Shown: piece after piece, positions 1-8,602 of the stretch
Layout: each line of letters opens with the position of its first letter
Numbering within the stretch: position 1 is the stretch's first letter
NCBI RefSeq assembly: GCF_002499975.2
Contig: NZ_CP052766.1
Location: 2,666,001-2,730,000 of the forward strand
Direction: 5' to 3'
DNA from: Alteromonas pelagimontana
Lineage (GTDB): Bacteria > Pseudomonadota > Gammaproteobacteria > Enterobacterales > Alteromonadaceae
Length of the DNA: 64,000 nt
Notes under the pieces: model-generated
Told to the model about the DNA's origin: nothing
The model's input: the letters and a program-made list of their open reading frames with translations, nothing else
Database searches by the model: none
Position numbers and translations under genes: made by a program

Positions 1-941
1 ATATCATAAGCGATTAAACCGGCCGGTAATGATGTCATCAGCTTTCGGCTCGGCTTTTTCTTATTGAGGCGTTGCTGTAAGGCATTAAAGGTATCCACCT
101 GATCGCCGTGCATTACCAAAAGCTCGCCATCTAGCACTACGTGACCATCGATAGTGTCGAGTAAGTCTGGAAAGGACGAGCTGATATCGTCACCGGTGCG
201 ACTAAACAGGGCCTTTCCGTGAGGTGTACTGACTAGCTGAACCCTTATACCATCATACTTATATTCTACCTGCCATTCGTCAGGCTTAAGTGTGTTGAGA
301 AGGCTATCCTCAACAGGATGCGATAGCATGACCGGATGAAACGTTACCTGCTCGGTCATATCCGGCTTATCGGCTTTTCCTTCAAGCCAGTTGAGCAAAG
401 GAAGGTACGGCGGTTCAACACCATGCCACAAGGCTTCTATTTCAGTAACATTGACGTTGCCAAAGGTCGCCAACACTTGCTTGATACTGCGCGCTGACAT
501 ACCTATACGCAGACCGCGGGTGCCCAGTTTGATTAACGCCCAGCGTTGTTGCGCGGTCATAATGTTGAGATAGTGCGTTAACAGAGGCTTCACTTCATGT
601 CGTTGCGCATGCTGAAATTGCGACACGATTTCTGAAAGAGCCGGTAGCGGCGTTTTGGCAGCTTGTTCGCTGGCGGGCCACAAATGCGCGACAGTCTCGC
701 TCATCTCCCCAACATAATCGTAACTCAGTTCAAAAAGAACTGGATCAATACGTTCCAGCATAAGCTGCTTTACTGCATTGCGTTTGAAAAAATCAAACCG
801 TAACGTGCCCGCGATGGCGGCAATTGCCCAACCTCGATCTGGATCAGGAGTGTTATTTAAGTAATCTAACACCAGCGCCACTTTGGCGTTGTGACTGCTA
901 GTAAAATAGAGTTGTTCCAGTAAATTACTGAATGCTTCCAT
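1..941 (-). CDS. ATP-dependent DNA ligase, ligase-associated repair cassette (partial, 3' end outside window)
   Basis: The first 313 codons of a bacterial ATP-dependent DNA ligase are present and the frame is open to the window edge. The nucleotidyltransferase motif I reads EYKYDGIR at residues 226-233, so K228 is the expected AMP-acceptor lysine. Residues 1-180 form the helical N-terminal DNA-binding part, with RGWAIAAIAGTLRFD near 36-50 and IGMSARSIKQVLA near 146-158. This layout fits the ligases that travel with an Lhr-type helicase, an MBL exonuclease and PdeM. The ATG overlaps the exonuclease stop by one base (TAATG), so the two are translationally coupled. The enzyme should seal nicks during end repair. 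The C-terminal OB domain is outside the window, so completeness cannot be judged. Confidence 0.93.
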   Translation of the reverse strand, partial: MEAFSNLLEQLYFTSSHNAKVALVLDYLNNTPDPDRGWAIAAIAGTLRFDFFKRNAVKQLMLERIDPVLFELSYDYVGEMSETVAHLWPASEQAAKTPLPALSEIVSQFQHAQRHEVKPLLTHYLNIMTAQQRWALIKLGTRGLRIGMSARSIKQVLATFGNVNVTEIEALWHGVEPPYLPLLNWLEGKADKPDMTEQVTFHPVMLSHPVEDSLLNTLKPDEWQVEYKYDGIRVQLVSTPHGKALFSRTGDDISSSFPDLLDTIDGHVVLDGELLVMHGDQVDTFNALQQRLNKKKPSRKLMTSLPAGLIAYD

Positions 942-1966
942 TACCCCGTTTCTTCCTCATCATCGTACCCAAGCAAAGATAACGCTTTTGCAGCAAATCC
1001 CATTTTGGTAGCTTGGTGCACCAGCGCATCTTCACGCCCGTGAGTTACCCAGACTTCAGATGGTGCCACTTCCTCTAGTGTGCGTACCAGTTCAGGCCAG
1101 TCGCAGTGATCGGAAATGATTAACGGCAGTTCCGCCTGACGCTGACGTGCCCGCGCGCGGACCTGCATCCAGCCAGAGGCCATAACAGTGCGTACCTGGG
1201 GAAGCGAACGAGACCAACGATCAGCAAGTGCTGAAGGTGGGGCCAGAACAATTTCTCCTGCCAGAGAAGATTTATCCTCGACATCACTTACCGCGATAAG
1301 CTCTCCTAAATCAAGGTCGTACCGCTGGTAGAGCTCGCAAAGTTTAATTAACGCGCCGTGGAGGTAAATTGGCTTATGGTAACCCGCTTGTCTTAAACCC
1401 AGAATCACGCGTTGGCATTTTCCCAATGCATATGTACCCACTAAGTGGCAACGATCGGGAAAAACTGATAGCGAAGCCAGCAGTTTATCGATCTCATGAG
1501 TAATAGGAGGGTGGGTAAATACTGGTAAGCCAAACGTGGCTTCTGTAATAAAGACATCGCATGGCACAACTTCAAACGGTAGGCAGGTGGGATCATGGCG
1601 TCGTTTGTAATCGCCAGACACCACTAACGTGCTGCCGCGGTATTCCAGTCTTACCTGACACGATCCGAGAATATGTCCGGCGGGAAAGAGCGTCATACTA
1701 ACCGGATCATCACTTTTGCCTAACATTATCGGCTCATACAACGCTACAGCCTTTGTGGATTGCGCCATATCCTCGCCGTATCTGGTGCGCATAATATCCA
1801 GCGTAGGTGAACTTGCAAAAACGTGAGTATGTCCCGCTCTCGCGTGATCGGCATGTCCATGAGTAATAACTGCATTTTGTACTGGCTGCATAGGGTCGAT
1901 ATAAATATCCGCCGGTTTGCAGTACAAGCCTTCAGGCTCTACCGTCATCCAGAGTTTTGGGTGCAA
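941..1966 (-). CDS. Ligase-associated MBL-fold DNA exonuclease
   Basis: This is a metallo-beta-lactamase/beta-CASP-like nuclease of the mRNA 3'-end processing factor family, in the subgroup found beside ATP-dependent ligases. The metal-binding signature THGHADHAR lies about 35 residues from the start, followed by FPAGHILGSCQV and VVSGDYKRR, and the C-terminal metal-site pieces ISDHCDW and WVTHGRE. The protein is about 341 residues, normal for the family. The longest frame begins at a TTG at 1984. A second TTG at 1966 has a GGAGAG box at a good distance, and an ATG lies at 1948; I prefer 1966, but the start is uncertain. The stop overlaps the ligase start. Its likely role is trimming DNA ends before ligation. 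Confidence 0.9.
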   Translation of the reverse strand: MHPKLWMTVEPEGLYCKPADIYIDPMQPVQNAVITHGHADHARAGHTHVFASSPTLDIMRTRYGEDMAQSTKAVALYEPIMLGKSDDPVSMTLFPAGHILGSCQVRLEYRGSTLVVSGDYKRRHDPTCLPFEVVPCDVFITEATFGLPVFTHPPITHEIDKLLASLSVFPDRCHLVGTYALGKCQRVILGLRQAGYHKPIYLHGALIKLCELYQRYDLDLGELIAVSDVEDKSSLAGEIVLAPPSALADRWSRSLPQVRTVMASGWMQVRARARQRQAELPLIISDHCDWPELVRTLEEVAPSEVWVTHGREDALVHQATKMGFAAKALSLLGYDDEEETG

Positions 1967-2302
1967 AAGCGCTCTCCAAGACAATTATAAAGTCGGCTGC
2001 GCAGTGCAGGTAAGACTTTCAACATACAATACATCGCGGGCTCTTTCTTGGCTTGGGCAAACCAAATAATTGCGCCTGTTCAGAAAAGTGGTTATCAGTC
2101 CTATACGGGATTTATCAGATTTTGGTTGCTTGGCGGCAGTAAGTGCGGCGGTAGCCACGGATTAAATTCCTAATTAACCTCTGCGAACTGAGCGACTTTT
2201 GAAGTTGATGCCAAGCAGAATATTCTCAACTTCCTTTGCGGTACGGTAATCTGGACAACAGGAAGCCACGTAATATTGGTAAAACAGAGAACGGATTAGG
2301 TT
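1967..2302. promoter_or_regulatory. Divergent intergenic region between the two halves of the repair cassette
   Basis: No protein-coding frame is convincing here. The region must hold the promoters for the minus-strand exonuclease-ligase pair and the plus-strand helicase-pdeM pair. An 8-bp perfect inverted repeat (GAAGTTGA at 2201-2208 and TCAACTTC at 2226-2233) could be an operator or a hairpin. I looked for a LexA-type CTGT-N8-ACAG box and did not find one, so SOS control is not supported by eye. Confidence 0.45.
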
Positions 2303-4753
2303 ATTCTTCCACAAATATTTTCCCGATGGTTCAATGACAAAGGCTGGCAGCTTCGCGATTATCAGTTAAAAATGTTGAAGCACGCACCGAATCACGCCGC
2401 TACGCTGCTTATTGCGCCTACCGGCGCAGGTAAAACCTTATCCGGTTTTTTGCCATCACTGGTATCACTGTTTAACTCTCCCAGGCAAGGTTTGCACACC
2501 TTGTATATCTCCCCGCTTAAAGCGCTTACGCAGGATATACATCGCAACTTAGAAGTTCCTGTCGCGGATATGAACTTACCGGTTACTATTGAAACCCGTA
2601 CCGGCGATACCCCTTCCTACAAGCGTCAGCGCCAGCGCAAGAAGCCGCCCAATATTCTTCTTACTACGCCTGAGTCATTAATGCTTTTGCTCTCTTATGC
2701 TGATGCGCCTGAGATTTTTGGTCACCTGCAAACGATAATTATTGATGAAGTGCATAGCTTGGTGGCAAATAAGCGCGGTGATTTCACCACCCTGGCATTA
2801 TCCCGCTTACATGCCCTTTCACCCAATGCCAATCGTATTGGACTTTCCGCCACCGTTGCCCAGCCAGAGGCGCTGGCTGCGTGGTTAGGCAAGACCGGCG
2901 AACCCGCCAGTATAATAAAAGTGGATGCTCCCGTAGCGCCTGCCGTAACCATGCTCAAAAGTGAAGCGCGCATGCCGTTCGGGGGATTTATGGCACGTTA
3001 TGCGATTCCTGAAGTCTATGCAGCAGTTGAAAAATCCCGTACCACATTAGTTTTTGTAAATACGCGCGCTCAGGCAGAGCTGGTGTTTCAAATGTTATGG
3101 GAAGAGAACCGAGCTGCATTACCTATAGCGCTATATCACGGTTCTCTTAGCAAGGAGCAACGCCGCCGCACCGAAAGTTTCATGAGTGCGGGTAAGCTGC
3201 GCGCGGTGGTCTGTACTTCTGCGCTGGAGCTGGGAATCGACTGGGGGGATGTGGATCTGGTTATTCAAATTGGGGCCCCGAAAGGAGTGAGCCGACTACT
3301 GCAAAGGATTGGCCGCGCCAATCACCGGCTTGATGAGCCCAGCCAGGCTTTACTTGTCCCCGCTAATCGGTTTGAAGCGCTGGAGTGTCAAGCGGCCATG
3401 GACGCCATCGCACAAGGCCTGTTGGATGGTGAAGCGCCAATCGCTGGCGCCATGGACATTTTGCCGCAATTTATCGTTAATTGTGCATGCAGTGCTCCTG
3501 CCATGCCTGATGAAATTTATGCCCAGGTACTTGATGCGCCGCCCTATCAAGGGATTTCTCGGCAAGAGTTTGACAAGCTTTGGCAATTTACCGTCGATGG
3601 AGGCTACGCCTTGCGTGCCTATGAACGATACCGGCGATTGGTAAAAAATGAAGAGGGCGCTTTTTATCCTGCCTCGAAAAGAATAATCCAGCGGCATCGC
3701 CAGAATATAGGAACTATTGTAGAAGCGGGGCGACTAAAAGTTAAGCGCATCCGCAGAGGCAATCAGGGTAAGATTATCGGTGAAGTTGAAGAGCATTTCG
3801 CCCAACAACTTGTTCAGGGCGATACCTTTTTTTTCGCCGGTGAAGTACTGAAGTTTGAAGCTATTCGAGACATGCAGCTACATGCGCGACCTTCAAAGGG
3901 CGGGGAGCCAAAAATCCCCAGCTATGCTGGCGGCCAGATGCCTCTATCCACATTTCTGGCAGAAGGGGTAAGGCATATATTGGATACACCTGAAAACTGG
4001 GATTCCCTGCCTGCGCAGGTACTGGAGTGGCTGACATTGCAGTCTGCATTTTCTCGCTTACCCGATAAGAAGCATGTGCTTATCGAACAGTTTCCCTATC
4101 GCAAAATGAACTATACGTTGTATTACACTTTTGAGGGGCGAAAAGCCAATCAAACGTTGGGCATGTTGTTAACGAGACGGATGGAAAAACTGCATCTGAA
4201 GCCTCTGAGTTTCAGTGTAACAGATTACGGGCTATCGATTTGTAGTGTGGAAAAAATCAGCGTTACGCAATTAGATGAACTCTTTCAACCCGATATTCTT
4301 GGAGACGAACTGGAAAACTGGATGCTCCATGCACCAATGTTAAAGCGGTCATTCCGTCAGGTGGCGGTGGTAAGTGGACTGGCTGAACAAAACTACCACA
4401 GCACCCACAAAACCATGAAGCAGGTGACGTTTTCAACGGACCTCATTTACGACACCTTACGCGAATACGACCCTGACCATATTCTGCTGGCGGTAACGCG
4501 AGCCGATGCGGAGCGGGAGTTACTGGACCTGAAGCGTTTGGCCGATATGCTAATTCGATTTGCAAATAATACCGTGCTGATAGATTTACCGAAAGTCTCT
4601 CCAATGGCTATTCCTATTGTGCTGGATGTGCGTAGTGAACAAATTAAAGGAGCCGGCGCACATGCGTTGATGGAACAAGCAGATTTGTATGCTGAAGCGG
4701 AATCTTTAATGGATGATGTCAGGGCCATACTGGCAGGAAATGTGGCGTCTTAA
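2303..4753 (+). CDS. Ligase-associated DEXH-box helicase, Lhr-Core type
   Basis: This superfamily 2 DNA helicase of the Lhr-Core group has Walker A APTGAGKT, the DEVH box in IIIDEVHSLV, motif III GLSATV and motif VI QRIGRANHR. A long C-terminal winged-helix and beta-rich part completes about 816 residues, usual for the family. The first ATG in frame is at 2372, but conserved N-terminal sequence (FSRWFNDKGWQLRDYQLK) continues upstream to a TAG at 2297-2299 with no ATG, GTG or TTG. ATT at 2303 would give Met-LPQIFSRWF, and a GAGAACGGA stretch lies about 8 bases before it, so I place the start there. It should unwind DNA 3' to 5' for the partner ligase and nucleases. pdeM follows after 21 bases. 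Confidence 0.9.
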   Translation: MLPQIFSRWFNDKGWQLRDYQLKMLKHAPNHAATLLIAPTGAGKTLSGFLPSLVSLFNSPRQGLHTLYISPLKALTQDIHRNLEVPVADMNLPVTIETRTGDTPSYKRQRQRKKPPNILLTTPESLMLLLSYADAPEIFGHLQTIIIDEVHSLVANKRGDFTTLALSRLHALSPNANRIGLSATVAQPEALAAWLGKTGEPASIIKVDAPVAPAVTMLKSEARMPFGGFMARYAIPEVYAAVEKSRTTLVFVNTRAQAELVFQMLWEENRAALPIALYHGSLSKEQRRRTESFMSAGKLRAVVCTSALELGIDWGDVDLVIQIGAPKGVSRLLQRIGRANHRLDEPSQALLVPANRFEALECQAAMDAIAQGLLDGEAPIAGAMDILPQFIVNCACSAPAMPDEIYAQVLDAPPYQGISRQEFDKLWQFTVDGGYALRAYERYRRLVKNEEGAFYPASKRIIQRHRQNIGTIVEAGRLKVKRIRRGNQGKIIGEVEEHFAQQLVQGDTFFFAGEVLKFEAIRDMQLHARPSKGGEPKIPSYAGGQMPLSTFLAEGVRHILDTPENWDSLPAQVLEWLTLQSAFSRLPDKKHVLIEQFPYRKMNYTLYYTFEGRKANQTLGMLLTRRMEKLHLKPLSFSVTDYGLSICSVEKISVTQLDELFQPDILGDELENWMLHAPMLKRSFRQVAVVSGLAEQNYHSTHKTMKQVTFSTDLIYDTLREYDPDHILLAVTRADAERELLDLKRLADMLIRFANNTVLIDLPKVSPMAIPIVLDVRSEQIKGAGAHALMEQADLYAEAESLMDDVRAILAGNVAS

Positions 4754-4774
4754 CCTGGTTGTAAGGAGGTTAAC

Positions 4775-5488
4775 ATGGCAGTAAATGAGAGTTGGCTGGC
4801 GGCGAAGTTAAAAGCCCGAGCGGTACTGCCGCTGGCTTTCGCGGGCGAAACATGGTTAATGGACGGGCGCTGCGCTTTATATCATCCGGCTAAACGAACC
4901 CTCGTGGTGTCTGATTTGCATCTGGAAAAAGGCAGTTTTCTCAGCAGTTTTGCCCACCCTTTACCCCGTTTAGATACCCGTGCCACTCTTACGCGGCTAG
5001 CGTCGCTCCTTGATGATTACCAGCCCACAGCCGTAATCTGCCTCGGCGACAGCTTTCACGATAAGCTCAGCGTTAACCGTATGAGCAGTGCGGACATAAC
5101 AATTTTGCTTGATCTTGTGAACAACAGTCCTTGCTGGAACTGGGTACTGGGAAATCATGATCCTCATATTCCCGATACGATTCCCGGGGAACGCGTAGCG
5201 GAAATAATCTGGCCGAACCTGCGGCTGTGCCATGAACCTTTAGCCAAACCGTCACCCAAACCGCAGTTGCTCGGACACTTCCACCCAAAATGCAAAATTG
5301 CTGTTAATCGGCAGCGGTACCAGGGCCGGTGTTTTCTAAAATCTTCTCGCTATCTTGTCTTACCCGCATTTGGACAATATACAGGCGGCCTGAATGTAAA
5401 TCATGAGGCGCTGCTGGAATTGGTACCGAAGAAAGAGCGTGAGTGCTTCATGGTATTTGAAGGCGCCGTTTATGCGGGTGGAGGATAA
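4775..5488 (+). CDS. pdeM: Ligase-associated DNA damage response endonuclease PdeM
   Basis: This is a calcineurin-like metallophosphoesterase of 237 residues. All dimetal motifs are visible: SDLHLEKG (46-53), LGDSFHD (90-96), LGNHDP (125-130), an HE at 153-154 and GHFH (167-170). This subgroup is known as the fourth member of the helicase/ligase/exonuclease cassette. The ATG is preceded by TAAGGAGGT, a full-strength ribosome binding site, 21 bases after the helicase stop, so the two genes form an operon. The likely substrate is DNA or RNA phosphodiesters at damaged ends; the exact reaction cannot be read from sequence. Confidence 0.92.
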   Translation: MAVNESWLAAKLKARAVLPLAFAGETWLMDGRCALYHPAKRTLVVSDLHLEKGSFLSSFAHPLPRLDTRATLTRLASLLDDYQPTAVICLGDSFHDKLSVNRMSSADITILLDLVNNSPCWNWVLGNHDPHIPDTIPGERVAEIIWPNLRLCHEPLAKPSPKPQLLGHFHPKCKIAVNRQRYQGRCFLKSSRYLVLPAFGQYTGGLNVNHEALLELVPKKERECFMVFEGAVYAGGG

Positions 5489-5570
5489 CTAAAACCTGTA
5501 CTAAGACACAGTAGTCGAGGGCAACTACAACCGGTAGTCTGGTCTCATTGTAGAGCAACCTTTAATCTTA

Positions 5571-5870
5571 ATGCTTACGGAAAGAAAGTGCCCAATTTGC
5601 GAAGGGGCAAGTATATGCATGCGCGCGTTAGCAAACGACAAATCTGCACGTTGCAAAGGTTGCGGTAACGCGATTCAAGTACACGCAGGTTGGCTGTTTG
5701 CCCTTTGTTTTGCGATAAGCGCAACATGTTATCTTTGTTTTGAACTACGTTTTTACGTCTTAGGTTCAGGCCTGTTTTTCTTGATGATTACACTAATTAC
5801 GGGGCGAGACATTTTAGCTGTTCGCTGGATGCCCCTTGCTAAGGCTAAGCGGGGAACCGGGCTGGTGTAG
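5571..5870 (+). CDS. Small zinc-ribbon membrane protein of unknown function
   Basis: This 99-residue protein has two CxxC knuckles (C7-P-I-C10 and C28-K-G-C31) near the N-terminus, likely one structural zinc site. Two hydrophobic stretches follow, at about 43-60 and 66-82, and a basic C-terminal tail. The layout resembles MJ0042/zinc-ribbon membrane proteins, but I cannot assign a family. It lies 82 bases after pdeM on the same strand, so it may be read through from the cassette. The ATG has no strong ribosome binding site. Function unknown. Confidence 0.6.
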   Translation: MLTERKCPICEGASICMRALANDKSARCKGCGNAIQVHAGWLFALCFAISATCYLCFELRFYVLGSGLFFLMITLITGRDILAVRWMPLAKAKRGTGLV

Positions 5871-6087
5871 TAGAAGATGGAAGGGGAAAAGCCCGGGCAG
5901 AAAGTGAGAACAATAGTTTTCAGACAATCATTTCTGCCAATGACCCATTACCGAGGCATTACACTTTTCAGAAAGTTAAACAAGCGCCACCTTTAGAAGT
6001 TGGCGCTTGTAACCTAACTGATCAGAATTTAGAGAGGTCAGTTATTCCCGATTCAGATCAAACAGGAAGAGCAACTGGGACAGAGAG
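5871..6087. other. Convergent intergenic region
   Basis: There is no gene here. The region holds the terminator hairpin of the agmatine operon described separately and otherwise shows nothing recognisable. Confidence 0.5.
5981..6009 (-). terminator. Hairpin terminator downstream of aguB
   Basis: A perfect 9-bp stem (CAAGCGCCA with TGGCGCTTG) has an 11-base loop. Read on the minus strand it is followed by a moderately T-rich stretch (TTTAACTTT). It lies about 80 bases past the aguB stop. Confidence 0.65.
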
Positions 6088-6981
6088 CTAGTCGCGCCAG
6101 CGCTTAGTGAGGTCGTCGTATGCGTCGATGCGACGGTCGCGGAAATACGGCCATATCCTTTTAACTTTTTCCGTTCTGGTTAAATCCAATTCGACTGACA
6201 GAGTTTGTTCTTCCGAATCGGTCGCCTGAGCTAAAATTTCACCTTGAGGACCAGTAATAAAGCTTTGACCCCAAAACTGGATCCCCGCGTCTCCCTCAAT
6301 TGGCGATGCTTCAAACCCCGTACGGTTAGCCACTATCACTGGTACCGAATTAGCGACTGCATGAGAACGCTGAATAGTTTGCCACGCATTAAACTGGCGG
6401 TCGCGCTCTGATTCGGTATCAGTTAAATCCCAGCCAATAGCGGTTGGATAAAATAACAAATCGGCGCCAGCCATTGCCATAAGTCTTGCTGCTTCCGGGT
6501 ACCACTGATCCCAGCACACCAGCACGCCCAACTTCCCTACGCTGGTATCAATGGGCGTAAAGCCGGTATCTCCCGGTGTAAAATAGAATTTTTCGTAAAA
6601 TCCGGGATCATCAGGAATATGCATTTTCCGGTATTTACCCGCAATTTCCCGGCTACGATCAAACACCACCGCGGTATTATGGTAAAGGCCTGAGCCGCGT
6701 TTCTCAAAGAGTGACGTTACCAGAACGATATTGTGCTTTTCTGCAACTTCACCAAAAAAAGCAGTGGCATCACCGGGAATGGGCTCTGCAAGGTCGAAGG
6801 CATTAGTGTCTTCCTGCTGACAAAAATACAGCGTGCTGTGAAGCTCTTGTAACAAGATACATTCGCAACCCTCTTCAGCTAGCTTCGCAATTTGTTTGGC
6901 ACTTTTATTCCAGTTTGTCGCTTTATCATTATTGGCGACGGATTGCTGGACAACACCAACTTTAAGGGTTTTCGGTCGCAT
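6088..6981 (-). CDS. aguB: N-carbamoylputrescine amidase
   Basis: This 297-residue nitrilase-superfamily enzyme hydrolyses N-carbamoylputrescine to putrescine, CO2 and ammonia. The Glu-Lys-Cys triad is visible: E46 in LLQELHS, K119 in KYRKMHIPDD and C156 in VLVCWDQWYPE. The last motif is characteristic of the AguB branch. The gene overlaps the end of aguA by 20 bases, so the pair is one transcript performing agmatine to putrescine in two steps. Length and motifs are complete. Confidence 0.95.
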   Translation of the reverse strand: MRPKTLKVGVVQQSVANNDKATNWNKSAKQIAKLAEEGCECILLQELHSTLYFCQQEDTNAFDLAEPIPGDATAFFGEVAEKHNIVLVTSLFEKRGSGLYHNTAVVFDRSREIAGKYRKMHIPDDPGFYEKFYFTPGDTGFTPIDTSVGKLGVLVCWDQWYPEAARLMAMAGADLLFYPTAIGWDLTDTESERDRQFNAWQTIQRSHAVANSVPVIVANRTGFEASPIEGDAGIQFWGQSFITGPQGEILAQATDSEEQTLSVELDLTRTEKVKRIWPYFRDRRIDAYDDLTKRWRD

Positions 6982-8041
6982 AAATAGACACTCCTTTTTT
7001 CAGTTGTGCTAACACACTTTCTTTTAACGTATGTTGTGGCACCTGCATGGAAATACAATGCAAACTACCGAACTGTTTTACTAAGGTAGCGCAATTTATT
7101 GGCACCACACTGTGATGAGGAAATGCCCGTTGAACAATGGCAATGGCCTCACCATCTTCAGGTTGTTCATATACCGGCAACAGTACAGCCCGATTACAGA
7201 TCAGAAAGTTGGCGTATGATGCAGGTAATCTTTCACCATCATCGTTAAACAGTTCGGGTAGCGGCAAACGAAACTGTTCGTGATCAGGAAACGCCTTTTC
7301 ACACTCCTCGCAAAGTGCAGATAAGCCAGCATAATGACTATCATCAGGACGGTTATCCGCCGTCTGAATTACCAGGCCTTTATCAGGCGTAAAACGCACC
7401 AGAGTATCAACATGGCCGTCTGTATCATCGCCCTCAAGATGCCCTTGATGAAACACGGTAACTTGCTGACACCCAAGCACATCTTTGAATGTTTCAGTGT
7501 ATTGCTCCAGCGTCTTATCACCGTTTCGTTTCGGGTTCAGCAGGCATTGTGCGGTGGTAATAAGATGGCCCTCGCCATTTATTTCCAAGGCACCGCCTTC
7601 CGCCACCACAGGGCTGGTGCGCATGGGAGCGGTACACAGCTGAGCCAGATAACGCTGATTTACCCGATTATCCTCCGTGGCGTCAAACTTCTCACCCCAC
7701 CCGTTAAAGCGAAATTCAACGGGTTGTCCCAAGGGTTCGCCGTGGTTATCGCCGCGGCAGGTAAGAAACCCGTAGTCACGCATCCAGGTGTCATTGTAGG
7801 TAGCGGGAATAAGCATGATTGCCGCATCAGCAGGAAGCTGCTGTTTTAGCTCATCGATATCATCAGGATGACAAAGCATTATCACTCCTGCATTAAACTG
7901 ATTAACAGCATTCACGATTTGCAGATACGTAGCGCGTGCCTTCTCCAGCCAAGGCGCCCAGTCAGTCTTGGCGTGGGGCCATGCCAGCATTACGGCATCA
8001 ATTTCTTCCCATTCGGGGATCAGGGGTCGCGTTGAATTCAT
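6962..8041 (-). CDS. aguA: Agmatine deiminase
   Basis: This 359-residue member of the guanidino-group modifying (peptidylarginine deiminase-like) family converts agmatine to N-carbamoylputrescine and ammonia. Visible landmarks are NDTWMRDYGF, AEGGALEINGEGHLITT, the HLEGDDTDGHVDT substrate/catalytic loop, and the catalytic cysteine in GSLHCISMQVP near the C-terminus. I start at the ATG at 8041 (MNSTRPLIPEWEEI). A longer frame from a TTG at 8071 adds ten residues not expected in the family. It is transcribed with the overlapping aguB. Confidence 0.95.
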   Translation of the reverse strand: MNSTRPLIPEWEEIDAVMLAWPHAKTDWAPWLEKARATYLQIVNAVNQFNAGVIMLCHPDDIDELKQQLPADAAIMLIPATYNDTWMRDYGFLTCRGDNHGEPLGQPVEFRFNGWGEKFDATEDNRVNQRYLAQLCTAPMRTSPVVAEGGALEINGEGHLITTAQCLLNPKRNGDKTLEQYTETFKDVLGCQQVTVFHQGHLEGDDTDGHVDTLVRFTPDKGLVIQTADNRPDDSHYAGLSALCEECEKAFPDHEQFRLPLPELFNDDGERLPASYANFLICNRAVLLPVYEQPEDGEAIAIVQRAFPHHSVVPINCATLVKQFGSLHCISMQVPQHTLKESVLAQLKKGVSIYATENP

Positions 8042-8370
8042 AGCGTTACTCAAAAACAGGGTTGACAGCAATTATAGCGACCTCTGCCAGACTCTCCAAT
8101 CGCTTGCGAACACTCATTTCATTAATTCTTATTTTTGTTCCTGGTTTGTTCATTTTAAGATTACCAGTCAGGCGCACAAAGTGACATGCACAAGATATCG
8201 CTATCCCTGCAGAAAGCCGATAGATAAACAAAAAGGCAGAGCAAGCTGAATTCAATGCGTAACCCGTCGTCAATGAGTCGCCGGAACTGAAAGATAATGA
8301 TAAAATCCGCTTTTGAAGTGGAAGCGCCAGCGTTTATTAATTGCTCAACTGCACGTTTCCAAATTGGATA
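8042..8370. other. Intergenic region between aguA and the folE promoter
   Basis: About 330 bases separate the divergent aguA and folE units. The region must contain the aguA promoter. I see no convincing gene, RNA or repeat in it. Confidence 0.4.
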
Positions 8371-8379
8371 TGTTATAAT
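8371..8379 (+). promoter_or_regulatory. Extended -10 promoter for folE
   Basis: TGTTATAAT is a perfect TATAAT with the TGn extension, which can work without a good -35 box; none is present at 17 bp. It would start transcription near 8386, giving a leader of about 217 bases before folE. Confidence 0.6.
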
Positions 8380-8385
8380 CAGGGG

Positions 8386-8602
8386 GCAGCGTGAGTGGGG
8401 AAGTCAAGAGCGATATTTCCACTACACTCGCCTGCGGTAAGACTAAGGAGTGTCTATACGAGTCTCCTTCGCAGCAGAGTTTGTAATACCTCTGTTTGTG
8501 CTGATAGATAATTTAATTAATTTTTCATGGTGAGTGTAAGGCTGGACCTTCTGCGTAAAAATGCCCTAGAGCTGTACCATGATGTAGTGTCGGAATAGGT
8601 TA
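8386..8602 (+). promoter_or_regulatory. Long structured 5' leader of folE
   Basis: The leader holds several stems in tandem. GTGAGTGG near 8390 pairs with CCACTACACTC near 8422-8432. AAGGAG pairs with CTCCTT (about 8445-8470) in competition with AGACT/AGTCT. CAGAG pairs with CTCTG around 8475-8496 inside an outer CAGC/GCTG. An A/T-rich linker leads to folE. The competing pairings look like a switch, but I do not recognise a known riboswitch class and no ligand is inferred. A passive leader or an embedded small RNA are alternatives. Confidence 0.4.

Noticed and set aside
1967..2302. SOS (LexA) control of the repair cassette
   Set aside because: No CTGT-N8-ACAG palindrome was found between the divergent genes.
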